From Jiangella mangrovi (GTDB taxonomy: Bacteria; Actinomycetota; Actinomycetes; Jiangellales; Jiangellaceae): a DNA stretch of 64,000 nt. The DNA lies in contig NZ_JACHMM010000001.1 of the NCBI RefSeq assembly GCF_014204975.1, forward strand, positions 248,001 through 312,000, given 5' to 3'. The translations under genes were made by a program, and so were the position numbers. Of the stretch, positions 1 to 10,600 are shown piece by piece (the first letter of the stretch is position 1; every line of letters starts with the position of its first letter). Under the pieces are notes generated by a model. That model did not search any database and was not told the DNA's origin. It saw only the letters and a program-made list of their open reading frames with translations.

Positions 1-32
1 TGACGCGTGGGGGGTCGGGCGGGTCGCTGGCA

Positions 33-56
33 GCCGGACGGGGTACGGCGTCCGGC
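33..56 (-). terminator. stem-loop after the secreted GH78 gene
   Basis: An 8-bp perfect stem (GCCGGACG at 33-40, CGTCCGGC at 49-56) with an 8-nt loop lies about 10 bases downstream of the stop codon of the GH78 gene. There is no T-run, which is common for terminators in high-GC actinobacteria. It is a plausible end of the locus A operon. Confidence 0.45.
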
Positions 57-64
57 CCCAGCCC

Positions 65-3000
65 CTAGAGGTCCGAGCGGAAGCGGTACTTGCCCGAGCC
101 GACCTCGTAGACGGCGCATCCGTCTCGCTCCTCGACGAACCGGACGCCGTCGGCACGGTCGGCTGGACGCCTGCCTTCGGTGACGCTGCCGGCATCCGAG
201 GTGGGGACGTGGACGGTCGCCGTCGCGTTGACAGGAATGGTGACCTCGAGCGCGAAGGTGCCGTCGGCGTGTTCCCACTCGGTTTCGATCTCGCCGCGGA
301 TCGACTCGTACGTCGTCTTGGCCTCGTCGACGCCCCCGGGGTAGGGGCGGACGACGAACCTCTCGTAACCCGGCCCGGACGGGTCCGGGGAGATGCCGGC
401 GACGTGGCTGTAGAACCACTCGTCGACGGTTCCCAGCATGTAGTGGTTGTTGGAGCCGGGCCTGATGGGCCAGCGTGACGGAATCGTCGTCGCTCCGTTC
501 TCGATCCAGTGGCCCCAGCTGGGCTCCGTGGTCTGGCCGGCGAGACGGTGCGCGATGTCATGGTGGCCGTGCTCGGACAGCACCGGCAGCAGGACGCTGG
601 TGCCCAGGATTCCGGTGTTGAGATGCCAGCCGCGGGCCTCGATGTCGTCGACCAGGCTCTGGACCACCGACGCCTGATGTGCCTCGGGGACCAGGCCGAA
701 GGCGATCGGCACGGCATTCGACGTCTGCTTGTACTCGAACCCCTCGAAGGTGTCGTAGTAGCCGTCGTCCTCGTCGAAATAGACGGCGTTGAAACGGTCC
801 CGCACGTGGTCGGCCACGGTGGTGTAGTGCTCGGCGTCGGCGGTGTTGCCGAGAACGGTGGCGATGCGTGCCATCTCGCGCAGCGACTTGTAGAAGTAGG
901 CGGTGCCGACCAGGCGCCTGTCCTCCTCGGGGTTGGATCCGAACGGTGACGCGTGGTCCCCGTACTGCTCGACGCTCATGATCCCGTCGTCGAGCAGGGA
1001 CTCCATGAAGTCCATGTACCTGGTGAGGAACTCGTAGTGATCGGTCAGCACGGTGCGGTCGCCGTAGTCGGTGTACAGCGACCAGACCAGGGCCGGAAGC
1101 ACTCCGGTCCAAGCAGCGGAGATGCTGGTGGAGCGGGAGTCGTTCGGCCATGGGGCGACGACGGTCACCCTCCCGAGCCCTCGCGCGCGGTCGTCACTCC
1201 GGTTCTGTGCGGTGTCGACCTGGTTGTCCTCGAAATCGTCCAGCCACTTCTTGAAGAAGGCGGCCATGTCGAAGTTGTAGAGCATCGTCGGCAGCGCCAC
1301 GTGCGCGTCACCGGACCAGCCGCGCCGCTCGAAGGTCGGGCTGTCAGTCGGCATGCCGTGCAGGTTGTTGAGGATGGTGGCACGCATCGCGTGGTGGATC
1401 CGGCCGTAGAACTCGTTGGACGACTCGAAGTCGCCGACCGAGTCGACGGCGTTGTGGACCTCGCGGCCCGTGATGGTGTCGGTGGTCGGCGGCTCAAGCA
1501 GGCCCTCCACCTGGACGTACCGGAAACCGGTGTAGCTGAACGAGGGCTCCCAGACCTCCGTGCCCTGGCCGTCGAGGATGTAGATGTCGAGCTGCCCGGC
1601 CGCGTCGCTGCGGTCGGGGTCGTAGTGCCCGAGATTGCTCACCGTCCCGTCGTCGTTCAGCTCCTCGCCGTACAGCATTCTGACCTCGGTGCCGGCCGCA
1701 CCGGAGACCGACAGCCTGGCCCAGCCGGCCGTCGTCCGGCCCATGTCGAACACGTGGACACCGGGATTCGGCTCCGTGATGCGCACCGGCTCGACGTCGG
1801 TCGCCGTCACAGGGGGGATCGACTGCGCCCGAACCAGCGGCGCCGGCGGCGAGAGGACCGCGGCGCTCGACCAGTTCGCCGCCTCGTAGGCGGGCGTCGC
1901 CCAACCCGGCTGCTCGCGCCGGGCGTCGTAGGTCTCGCCGGTGGCGATGTTGTCGTAGACGGTCGGCCCCTCGGTCACCCGCCAGCTTCCGTCCGAGGCC
2001 ACCGTCTGGGTGGTGCCGTCGGTGTATTCGACCTCCAGCTGCAGCAGCAGCTTGGTGTCGTCGACGAAATCCGCGCCCCCGGCCGGGACGACGAACCCGA
2101 GGTGACCTCGGCCCAGCTCGGCGCCGATCGCGTTGGCACCCGGCCTGAGCTGGTCGGTCACGTCGTGGGTCGAGTACAGCACCCGCCTGTTGTAGTCGGT
2201 GAACGCCGGATCCAGGTGACGGTCACCGATCCGCTCACCGTTGAGGAAGTAGTTGCCGTATCCGAGCCCGCTCACGTAGAGCCGTGCACGGCTGACCGGC
2301 TTGGTGACGGTGAACTCCTGGCGAAGCAGCGGTGCCGGCGGATGGGTCGGCCGAAGCCGAACCTGGTTCGGCCATGGCCCCTCCCCGTAGGCCGCGACCT
2401 CGAGCGCCTCGGACCAGCCGGAGTCGTCGAAACCCGGCCGGTTCCAGCCCGGCTCGTTCTGCTGCGACACTGGCCAGGACGAGTCCGTCAGGACCTCGAC
2501 GCGCTGACCGCCGGTCAGCTCGACGACGAGTTTGGCGACCAGGCCCGCCGGGCCGACGTACCGGTTGCGGGCCAACACCGCCAGGGTGTTGGACCCAGGG
2601 GTCAGCAGGTCGGCCAGGTCGACCTCGATGGCCATGCGACCGCCGAAGACCCTCGAGTGCGAGCGGGCGGCTTCCGTGCCGTTGACGTACAACACGAACG
2701 TGTCATCCGCGGCGAGGACCATCACGGCCCGCTCCACGGATTGCGCCGGCAACTCCACCGTCCGGCGGAAGTAGCGCGTGCCGGCGGGCACCGAGCTCGC
2801 CGGATCGCCCTCGGGGTTCCAGATCCAGGAGGCCCCGGCCGGATTGTCGGGCCCCTCGGGCATACCGATCCACTCGGCCTCCCAGTCGGACTCGTCGAGC
2901 AGCCCCATCTCCCACCAGGACGTGTCGCTCCACCCCGACCGATCACCGTCGCCGTCGGCCACCTGGACCCGCCAGAAATATCGTCCGCCGGACCCCAGAT

Positions 3001-3331
3001 CCGGACCTGCGTACGCGACGTTGACCGACTGCGACGACGACACCCAGCCGGAGTCCCAGACGTCCGGCCGGTCTCGGGTCAGCCGATCCGCCGTGGACGC
3101 CACCTGGAGCCGATAGGCGCCCTGCACCTGTGCTCGCTCCGAGGACTCCAGCACCCAGCTCAGGAGGGGATGCGGCTCATCGATTCCCAGCGGCTCGTGC
3201 GCATACTCCACCGTCAGGTCGGCCACGGCGATGTCCGGGGTCGCAGCTGCCGGCGGCTGCGGCAGTTGCGGGATCGACGCCAGGAACAGCGCCGCCAGCA
3301 CCGGTACGACGAATGATCGGTGTCGAAGCAT
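65..3331 (-). CDS. secreted GH78 alpha-L-rhamnosidase-like protein
   Basis: 1088 residues with a Sec signal peptide (about 1-29, ending in PAAA). The architecture is that of family GH78: Fn3-like N domain (about 33-145, starting IAVADLTVEYAHEPLG), a sugar-binding beta domain inserted around 170-310, the Bac_rhamnosid domains, an (alpha/alpha)6 barrel and a C-terminal beta domain. The acid-side motif is present (TDSPTFERRGWSGD). The usual GATTxWExW motif reads GATTIPSRW, so the Glu normally taken as general base is Ser952 (codon TCA at 478-476). SD GGAGG sits 4-5 nt before the ATG. Last gene of locus A; it would remove terminal rhamnose outside the cell, if it is active at all. Confidence 0.85.
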   Translation of the reverse strand: MLRHRSFVVPVLAALFLASIPQLPQPPAAATPDIAVADLTVEYAHEPLGIDEPHPLLSWVLESSERAQVQGAYRLQVASTADRLTRDRPDVWDSGWVSSSQSVNVAYAGPDLGSGGRYFWRVQVADGDGDRSGWSDTSWWEMGLLDESDWEAEWIGMPEGPDNPAGASWIWNPEGDPASSVPAGTRYFRRTVELPAQSVERAVMVLAADDTFVLYVNGTEAARSHSRVFGGRMAIEVDLADLLTPGSNTLAVLARNRYVGPAGLVAKLVVELTGGQRVEVLTDSSWPVSQQNEPGWNRPGFDDSGWSEALEVAAYGEGPWPNQVRLRPTHPPAPLLRQEFTVTKPVSRARLYVSGLGYGNYFLNGERIGDRHLDPAFTDYNRRVLYSTHDVTDQLRPGANAIGAELGRGHLGFVVPAGGADFVDDTKLLLQLEVEYTDGTTQTVASDGSWRVTEGPTVYDNIATGETYDARREQPGWATPAYEAANWSSAAVLSPPAPLVRAQSIPPVTATDVEPVRITEPNPGVHVFDMGRTTAGWARLSVSGAAGTEVRMLYGEELNDDGTVSNLGHYDPDRSDAAGQLDIYILDGQGTEVWEPSFSYTGFRYVQVEGLLEPPTTDTITGREVHNAVDSVGDFESSNEFYGRIHHAMRATILNNLHGMPTDSPTFERRGWSGDAHVALPTMLYNFDMAAFFKKWLDDFEDNQVDTAQNRSDDRARGLGRVTVVAPWPNDSRSTSISAAWTGVLPALVWSLYTDYGDRTVLTDHYEFLTRYMDFMESLLDDGIMSVEQYGDHASPFGSNPEEDRRLVGTAYFYKSLREMARIATVLGNTADAEHYTTVADHVRDRFNAVYFDEDDGYYDTFEGFEYKQTSNAVPIAFGLVPEAHQASVVQSLVDDIEARGWHLNTGILGTSVLLPVLSEHGHHDIAHRLAGQTTEPSWGHWIENGATTIPSRWPIRPGSNNHYMLGTVDEWFYSHVAGISPDPSGPGYERFVVRPYPGGVDEAKTTYESIRGEIETEWEHADGTFALEVTIPVNATATVHVPTSDAGSVTEGRRPADRADGVRFVEERDGCAVYEVGSGKYRFRSDL

Positions 3332-3380
3332 GATGCCTCCGGGTGGTCACATCCAGGAGCTACCGAACGATCGTGGAAGG

Positions 3381-6300
3381 TCAGCTGGTCGTCTGCGGCG
3401 CCAGCAGCGCGAGATCGACGGTGGCCGCGAGTCGTTCCCGGCCGGCGTCGGTGTGGTGCAGGTGGTCGCCCTTGTCGTAGGCCGGCAGCAGCCGCGTGGG
3501 GTCGGCGGGGTCGCGCAGCGCGGCGTCGAAGTCGATGACGCCGTCGAACGCCTCGTCGGTGCGGAGGAACGCGTTGACCTCCTGGCGCACCGTCTCCTTC
3601 GCCGGCGTGTAGGCGGACGCCCCGCCGAACGGCGTCAGCGTGCCGACGACGACCCGCAGCCCGCGTGCGTGCGCCCGCTCGGCGATCTCGCGGTAGCCGT
3701 CGATCAGCGGCGCCGACGTCGTCACGCTGCGGGACACGTCGTTGATGCCCTGGAAGAGCAGGACGGTGTGCACGCCCGGCTGGTCCAGGGCGTCGCGGTC
3801 CAGCCGGTCGAGCGTGCGCGGGCCGTAGTCGTCGAAGAGGATCCGGTTCCCCGACATCCCGGCGTTGAGCACCCCCGACTGCTCCGCCTCCGGCAGCTCC
3901 AGGATCCGGCGGGCCAGGTGGTCGGGCCAGCGCAGGTTGGTGTCGGGCACGTCGCCGCCGCCGTCGGTCAGCGAGTCTCCGACGACGGCGATCGCGCCGG
4001 CGGCCTCGGTGTCGTCGAAGGAGACGCGGTCCAGCCAGAACCAGTGCTCCAGCTCGTCGGTGAAGGCCGCTCCCCCGGCCTCGGTGGCGTGCCGGCCGCC
4101 GGCCAGGTAGGTCGTCGCCGTCGGCCGCAGGTGCCCGGAGACCGTCTGCACCGACCCGGGCACGTACGCGCTGACGACGACGTCCGAGGCCGGTGCCCAG
4201 GAGCCGGGAACCGGGTCGCTGACCACCGAGCCGCCGGCCGGCACCGTCACCGTCGCCCGGCCGCCGAACGTGACCGGCCGGATGCTGCCGTCGACCACCG
4301 CGGCGCCGTCCTGCTGCGCGCCCACCGTCACCTCGCCGAACGTGACTGGGGTGAGGCCGAAGGCGTTGGTGAGCCGGATCCGCAGATCGTCGCCGCCGAT
4401 GCTGGTGCGCACGACCATGCGCACGGTCTGGTTCTCGATCCGCACGTCCTCGAGCAGCGACGACGACGCCGCCCACGTGCCGGTGCCCGGGTGCGGCGGT
4501 TCCTCGACGACCGGGGCGAACCGCACGGCGTCGCCGCGCGCGTTCCCCGGAGCGTCGCCGACGGTCAGCGTGACCGAGCCGAGCTGGTCCTCGGTGAACT
4601 CGTACTCCCCGAGCGAGACCCAGCGCCCGCCGTCGGCCCGCTGGTCGAGCACGGTGTCGGACTCGCCGCCGGCGTGCGTCACCGTGAAGGTGGCGGCCGG
4701 CGTGCTGTTGGTGTGCAACGGGAACCAGACCGACACGTCGTAGGTGCCGTCCAGCAGCTTCGCGGACCAGGTGGCGGTCGAGCCGTCCGTCGCACTGAAG
4801 CGGGACCTGGAGCCGTCGAACCCGGCCAGGGCGCTGCCGGCCCACGCGCCGGTCTCGGCGTAGGCCGGCGTCTCCGGATCGCAGGTCGCCGGCGCCCCCT
4901 CGTCGGTGACCGTGACGACCGCGCGGCCGCCGTCGGGGGCGGTGACGACCACCGGCTCGGATCCCGGCCCGGCGCCGACGGTGTTCACCGCAGCGACGGT
5001 GTACGTGCCGGCCGCCCGGTCCAGGCCGCCGAGGCCCAGGGACGTGCCGGTCGTGCTGCCGATCAGACCCTCGGCGCACGTGGCGGCGCCGGTCACCTCG
5101 ACGAGGTACGCACGGGCATCGGGCACCGGGTCCCAGCTCAGGGTGACCTGGCCGTCGTCGCCGGTCTCGGCGGACACTCCGGCCGGCGCCGCCGCCGGGG
5201 CCGCGGTCTCGACCGGCAGCGAGTGCTGGGCCCGGCCGCCGCCGCTGAGCACGTAGTCGTGCCCGGGCTCGAAGGCGAACCGGAACGCGCCGGTGACGTC
5301 GTCGACCTCGAACGGGACGGTGTCGCCCGTGGTGCGATCGGTGACGCGCAACCGGGCCGGGTCCCAGCCGGTGTTCGCGTTGAGGATCGTGCTGTCCGCG
5401 GAGCCGTCGGTCCACTCGTAGCGCGACGACCGCGAGACCGGGTAGACCTCGGCGCTGAACCCGGTGACCTCGCCCGCCTCGGAACGGTCGCGCGTCACCA
5501 GCACGCCCTTGCCACCCACGAACGCGGGCACGCGGTCGGTGCCGACGGCGTAGTCCTCGAGCGTGCGCGGGCCGTCGAAGACCGCCCCTGTGGAGTAGTC
5601 GATCCAGCGCCCGTCCGGCAGGTACACGTCGCGGGCCTGCGCGGTGTCGAAATCGGCCCCGAACACCGGGGTGGCCAGCAACGACTCGCCGAACATCCAC
5701 TCGTACTGCCGGGTCTCGTCGTTGACCAGGCCGTAGGTGTTCTCGTCGTCCGGGTAGGCGATCGGCAGCGGCGTCATGGCGTACGGGAAGCCGCTCGCGT
5801 TGCCGTCGAGAACGGCGTCGTAGACGTAGGGGTGCAGCGCGTCGTGCCACAGGGCCAGGTCCTTCACCGACTCCGCGTAGTCGGAGCGGCCCAGCTCCCA
5901 CGGACCCTTGCCGAACGTCATCACCGGCGCCATCGCGTTGAACTGCGCGTTGCGCATGACGTACGACATGTAGGCCGGGTCCGACATCGACGGCCCGGGT
6001 GTGCCGCCGATGATGTCCGGGGAGATGTTGGCCGCTCCGGACGCCGCGATGTTCAGCAGGTTGACCGGCATCCGGTCCGGGTCCTCGTGGAAGACCTCGC
6101 CAGTGCCGTAGATGGTGTCGTTGATGCGGACGACGTCGCCGGGCACCGAGTAGGCCGCGTTGCGCACCATCATCAGGTTTCCGTCGTCGTGCAACGCCAC
6201 TTGCAGGGGGTTCCAGTTGCCGTCGAGGTGGAGGTCGGGCTCGTAGAGCATCGTGTCCTCCTTGAACCCGTCGACGCCCCAGGCCCGCATCCGCTCGACG

Positions 6301-7652
6301 AACCAGTCGACGGCGTCCTCGTCGGACCCGTCGAGCACGTAGCTCGGGCCGCTGGGGAACTGCGCGCGGGTCACGACCGTGGGCGTGCCGTCGGCGTCCT
6401 GCAGGAGGAAGCCTGCTGCGGCGGCTTCCTCCGTGAACGGCCCGTCATGGACCGGGTTGTGGTTGCCGCCGTCGGCCGGGAGGGCCTTGACGTTGTTCCG
6501 CGCGCCCAGCAGCAGGTCGATGTCGTTCTCCGCGAACAACGCCTTGAGCCGGTCCGGGTCCGGGTAACGCGGGTTCGGCAGCCCGGGCTGGGCGTCCTCA
6601 CGCCCCGGTTCCTCGGTGTCGTCCCACATGCCGAAGCTGTTCGTGGTGCCCTCGGCGGGGCGGCCGCGCGGCCCGGGCCAGAACCCGGAGCCGACGATGC
6701 CCCAGCCCAGCGGGTAGCCGTGGTCGACGAAGCCCTGGACCGTCTCCTCGACCGAGGTCTGGTAGGTGTTCCAGGCCAGCGCGCCGTAGGCCTCCCAGCC
6801 CAGCTCGAACAGGTCCGGCCGCGGCTCGACGTCGGTGTAGCCGTGCTCGACGCGCGCGTCGCGGTAGTCGGAGTAGACCTGCTTCAGGTCGCCGGCCAGG
6901 AAGTAGTGGACGGCGTCGACGCGGTCCACGCCCGCGACGCCGAGGCGGTTCTCCGTCTCCGTCAGGGCGACCCGCTTCTGCCCCTCGTCGAACAGCACCT
7001 GCGCCACGCCCTGCGCGGGGAACACCATGAACGTGCTGATGAAGCGCTTGCACGAGCCCTGGTTGGTGACGTTGTCCAGGACGATCCCGGTGAGCTCCAG
7101 CGTCGGGCGCGCCTCGACCTTGCCGCTGCACGGCGTGCCCTGGTCGGGCTGGCCGTCGGCGTGCGCGCCGTAGTCGCCCAGCCCGTAGGCCGGCCCGGCG
7201 GGCGCCGTGCGCAGGTCGACGGTGGCCGGCGTCGCGCCGAGCTCGTCGACGGTGATCCGCACCGTGGTGGCCGACGGGTGCACGTGCACCCGCACGGTCT
7301 CGCCGTCCTCGAGCTCGACGTCCAGGACGGCGGTCGCCGCGCTCGGGCTGCTGACGAGATCCGTGCCGACGGCGTCGGCGTCGTTCACGCGCAGCCCCGA
7401 CTCGGCGTGCGGTGGCAGCGTCGAGCGGCCGGCGGCGTCGGCGAAGCCGTACCGGAACCCGTCCTTGACGATCGTCATCGTGTACGTGTCACCGCGCACG
7501 ACGACGGTGTCCGCGGTCTCGGTGACACCCGGCCCGGCTGCAGCGGCCGCGGCGGGCATCCGGTCGGCCGGGAGAGCCGCGCCGGTCGCCACCATCGTCC
7601 CGGCGACGAGGCCGGCGAGCCCCGTCAGCAGTCGTGTTCGCATCATCGTCAT
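3381..7652 (-). CDS. secreted GH31 glycosidase fused to Fn3, golvesin-like and SGNH hydrolase domains
   Basis: 1423 residues, far longer than a usual GH31. Signal peptide 1 to about 38. GH31 barrel about 280-720, with the nucleophile-type segment WGVDGFKED at 458-466. Fn3-like part about 820-905, golvesin/Xly-type beta domain about 928-1046 (YAETGAWAGS start), then an SGNH/GDSL hydrolase about 1060-1415 with GDSL (Ser1227), the block III motif GIND (Asn1304) and DHLH (Asp1396, His1399). The protein should cleave an alpha-glycosidic bond and an ester on the same glycan. Start ATG overlaps the stop of the upstream GH31 gene by 4 bp and has GAGGAG 5 nt upstream. The exact GH31 substrate (xyloside, glucoside, galactoside) cannot be read from sequence. 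Confidence 0.88.
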   Translation of the reverse strand: MTMMRTRLLTGLAGLVAGTMVATGAALPADRMPAAAAAAGPGVTETADTVVVRGDTYTMTIVKDGFRYGFADAAGRSTLPPHAESGLRVNDADAVGTDLVSSPSAATAVLDVELEDGETVRVHVHPSATTVRITVDELGATPATVDLRTAPAGPAYGLGDYGAHADGQPDQGTPCSGKVEARPTLELTGIVLDNVTNQGSCKRFISTFMVFPAQGVAQVLFDEGQKRVALTETENRLGVAGVDRVDAVHYFLAGDLKQVYSDYRDARVEHGYTDVEPRPDLFELGWEAYGALAWNTYQTSVEETVQGFVDHGYPLGWGIVGSGFWPGPRGRPAEGTTNSFGMWDDTEEPGREDAQPGLPNPRYPDPDRLKALFAENDIDLLLGARNNVKALPADGGNHNPVHDGPFTEEAAAAGFLLQDADGTPTVVTRAQFPSGPSYVLDGSDEDAVDWFVERMRAWGVDGFKEDTMLYEPDLHLDGNWNPLQVALHDDGNLMMVRNAAYSVPGDVVRINDTIYGTGEVFHEDPDRMPVNLLNIAASGAANISPDIIGGTPGPSMSDPAYMSYVMRNAQFNAMAPVMTFGKGPWELGRSDYAESVKDLALWHDALHPYVYDAVLDGNASGFPYAMTPLPIAYPDDENTYGLVNDETRQYEWMFGESLLATPVFGADFDTAQARDVYLPDGRWIDYSTGAVFDGPRTLEDYAVGTDRVPAFVGGKGVLVTRDRSEAGEVTGFSAEVYPVSRSSRYEWTDGSADSTILNANTGWDPARLRVTDRTTGDTVPFEVDDVTGAFRFAFEPGHDYVLSGGGRAQHSLPVETAAPAAAPAGVSAETGDDGQVTLSWDPVPDARAYLVEVTGAATCAEGLIGSTTGTSLGLGGLDRAAGTYTVAAVNTVGAGPGSEPVVVTAPDGGRAVVTVTDEGAPATCDPETPAYAETGAWAGSALAGFDGSRSRFSATDGSTATWSAKLLDGTYDVSVWFPLHTNSTPAATFTVTHAGGESDTVLDQRADGGRWVSLGEYEFTEDQLGSVTLTVGDAPGNARGDAVRFAPVVEEPPHPGTGTWAASSSLLEDVRIENQTVRMVVRTSIGGDDLRIRLTNAFGLTPVTFGEVTVGAQQDGAAVVDGSIRPVTFGGRATVTVPAGGSVVSDPVPGSWAPASDVVVSAYVPGSVQTVSGHLRPTATTYLAGGRHATEAGGAAFTDELEHWFWLDRVSFDDTEAAGAIAVVGDSLTDGGGDVPDTNLRWPDHLARRILELPEAEQSGVLNAGMSGNRILFDDYGPRTLDRLDRDALDQPGVHTVLLFQGINDVSRSVTTSAPLIDGYREIAERAHARGLRVVVGTLTPFGGASAYTPAKETVRQEVNAFLRTDEAFDGVIDFDAALRDPADPTRLLPAYDKGDHLHHTDAGRERLAATVDLALLAPQTTS

Positions 7653-10600
7653 CCACGCTCCTCATCGGATCGGGCAGCGGCGGCCAGCACCGCTTGGCTC
7701 TCGGTTCGGCTCAGCAACCCGGCGGCCTGCCAGGCGAGCGTCGTCTCGCGGACCGCCCGGACGAACGCCCCATGCCCCTCGAACGGGGCGCCCGCCCAGA
7801 CCTCGTCCAGGAACGTGCAGCCGTCACCGCCGTCGCGGTTCGGGACGCCCGAGTCCTGGTCGCCGAAGACGATGCTGCCGCCGGCGGGATCACCGGCCGG
7901 GCACGCGTCGTCGAGCACCTGGTAGTCGTGACCGGCGACGACGGCGAACACGACGGCGCCGGTGACGGGGTCGCGCTCGGCCGGCACCTCGGCGCCGGTC
8001 GTGGTGTCGAGCACCCGGACCGCGTCCCAGCCGGTGTTCGCCGCGGTGACGGACGACGTCGTCTCGCCGTCGGGCGCGGTGGAGGTGTACGTGGCGCCCT
8101 CGGGCGCGACGGGGTACACCTCGGCCACCACGCCGCCGTCGCGCTGCGCGGTGAGGATGCCGGTGCCGCCGACGAACGCCGGGACCGTGCCGACCGGCTG
8201 CGGGTGGTCCTCGAGCGTGACCGGGCCGGTGTAGCGCTCCCCGGTCTCGAGGTCCATCCACTCCCCCGCCGGCAGGTACACGTCGCGCGCCTGCGCCGTC
8301 GTGACGTCGGAGCCGAACAGCGGGTGGACCAGCAGCGACGGGCCCAGCATCCACTGGTACTGCTTGGCGGTGTAGGACACGAGGTCGTAGGTGGCCGCGT
8401 CGTCCGGGTAGGCGATCGGCAGTGGCGTCGCCGTCCCCGGGTAGCCGGTGCGCCAGCTCTCCGCGGCCGCGCTGTAGATGTAGGGCAGGTAGCGGTCGTG
8501 CCAGCGCGCCGCCTTCAGCGTGGCCTCGCGCAGCGCCGGGTCGGAGATGCGCCACGGCTCGTTGCCGAACGACATCGACGGCGACACCGCGGCGAACATC
8601 GCGTTGCGGGCCAGGAACACCTGCTTGGCGCGGTTCGTCTCCAGGTCCGGCATGGGCCGGCCGCCGACGATGTCGGGGTAGAAGTTGGGCTGCCCGCTGG
8701 CCGGGTACGCCAGACTGTTGACGGCGGTCCGGTCGCGGTCGGACGCCGCGTGGTTGTAGTCGGTGTCGTTGATGCGCAGGATCGACCCCGGCACCGAGAA
8801 CGCCGAGTTGCGCACCATCACCAGGTCGCCGCGCTCCGCGAACGCCTCGTTCACGGCGTTGACCAGCGCGCTGTCGTAGTAGTCGTTGTCACCGCCGTCG
8901 AACATGTGGTCCTCCTTGTAGCCGTCGGCGCCCCACAGCTCCATGAGGTCCGCGAACCACGCGACCGCCTCGGCGTCGTCGGGGTCGACGAGGTAGATCG
9001 GCGAGCCCGGGAAGTTCGGGGTGGTGAAGACCTTCGCCTCGCCCGGCGCGTCCTCGATGAAGTAGCCCCTCTCGAGGCCCTCGAGGACCCACGGCCCGTC
9101 CAGCTCGGGGTCGTACTGCCCGCCGTCCTCGGGCAGCGCCTTGAAGCTCTGGCGCAGGCCGAGGATCAGGTCGATGCCGCGCTCGGCGAAGAACTCCTTG
9201 TAGGTGTCCGGGTCGGGGTACTTCTCGCCCCACATGCCGAAGCTCGACGTCGTGCCCTGCCCGCCGCCGTCGCCGTAGGGCCAGAAGCCCGAGCCGGTGA
9301 CGGCCCAGCGCAGCGGGTAGCCCTCGTCGAGGTAGCGGGTGACGGACTCGGTGATGGTCTGCTGGTTGGTGTTGTAGGCCAGCGCGCCGTAGGACTCGTA
9401 GCCGACGCCGAAGAAGTCGTAGTCCGGCTCGGTGTCGACGTAGCCGGCGTCGGCCCGGGCGTCGCGGAACGCCTCGTACACCGTGGGCATGTCACCGAAG
9501 AAGTAGCGCAGGTCCGGCATCGTCGCGGCGTGCACGCCGAGGGCGGTGGCGTCGGCGTCGACCTGGGCGCTCATGCGGCCGCGGTCGAAGACCACCTGGC
9601 CGAGGCCGCGGTCGGGGAAGACGGTGAACGTGCTGACGAACCGGTACACCGGGCCGCCGTTCTGCCCGTAGATCTCCTCGAAGTCCGAGCCGTAGACGTT
9701 GAGGTTGCGCGAGCGCACCCCGCCGTCGTCGCCCAGCCCGTACGCCGGGTTCATGCCGCCGGCGACCCGCGCGACGATGCGGCCGACGGCGCCCGCGTCC
9801 GGCCCGGTGGGCACGACGGACAGCCCGAGCGACGCCGCGTCCGGCCGGACGGTCACCGTCGCCGGCAGGCCGTCGGCGAAGACCACCCGCAGGCTGACGC
9901 CGTCGTCGCTCGCGCCGGTGACCTCGGTCGAGACGACGCCGCAGAGCTCGCCGCCGGACGGGCCGCTGAGCAGCCCGGACTCCGGGTGGGCGGCCGCCAC
10001 CTGCTCGCCGTCGCGCTCCAGCGCGTAGCGGAACCCGTCCCGCTCGATCCGCATCGCCCACCCGTCGGTCTCGACCGCCACGTGGGTGGGCGTCTCGGTG
10101 AGGGTGTAGCCGGCGAACTCGCGCTGAGCCGGCTCGCCCGGCGGCGGCGCCTCCGGTGCCAGGTCGCAACGCGGCAGGGCCAGCCGGATCGCGTCGGTGC
10201 GGGTGATGGCGCCGGCGGTGACCGCCGTGACGGTGATGCTGACCTCGTCGCCGGCCTCGCCCTCGACGGTGCCGATGTGGCGCCAGGACCCGCCGCCGAC
10301 GGACTGGTCGACGGTGACCGGCTCGGCCAGTCCGGTCCAGCCGTACGTCACCTTCTTGTCGTTCTCGACCGAGGCCGTGTACCAGGCGTCGAGCTGGTAG
10401 CTGCCGTCGGCCGGCAGCTCGAGCGTCCAGGTCGCCGTCGCGCCGGCCTCACGGGTGAACCGCGTGCGCCCGCCCTGGTAGCCGGGGTCGCGTGCCTGCG
10501 ACCAGGTGCCGGTCTCGGTGTACGAGGCGTGCGTGGTCGTGGCGACGACCTCGGGCTGGACGGCGGTGGCCGGTGCCGCGGCCACCGCCACCCCGGTCAG

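Noticed and set aside
953..3316. 787-codon plus-strand frame opposite the secreted GH78 gene
   Set aside because: Same antisense effect; low-complexity translation and no SD.
3231..7925. 1564-codon open frame on the plus strand opposite the GH31-SGNH gene
   Set aside because: GC-rich codon bias leaves antisense frames open. Composition is Arg/Val/Gly/Ala-rich without any fold, and the minus strand holds a clear enzyme.
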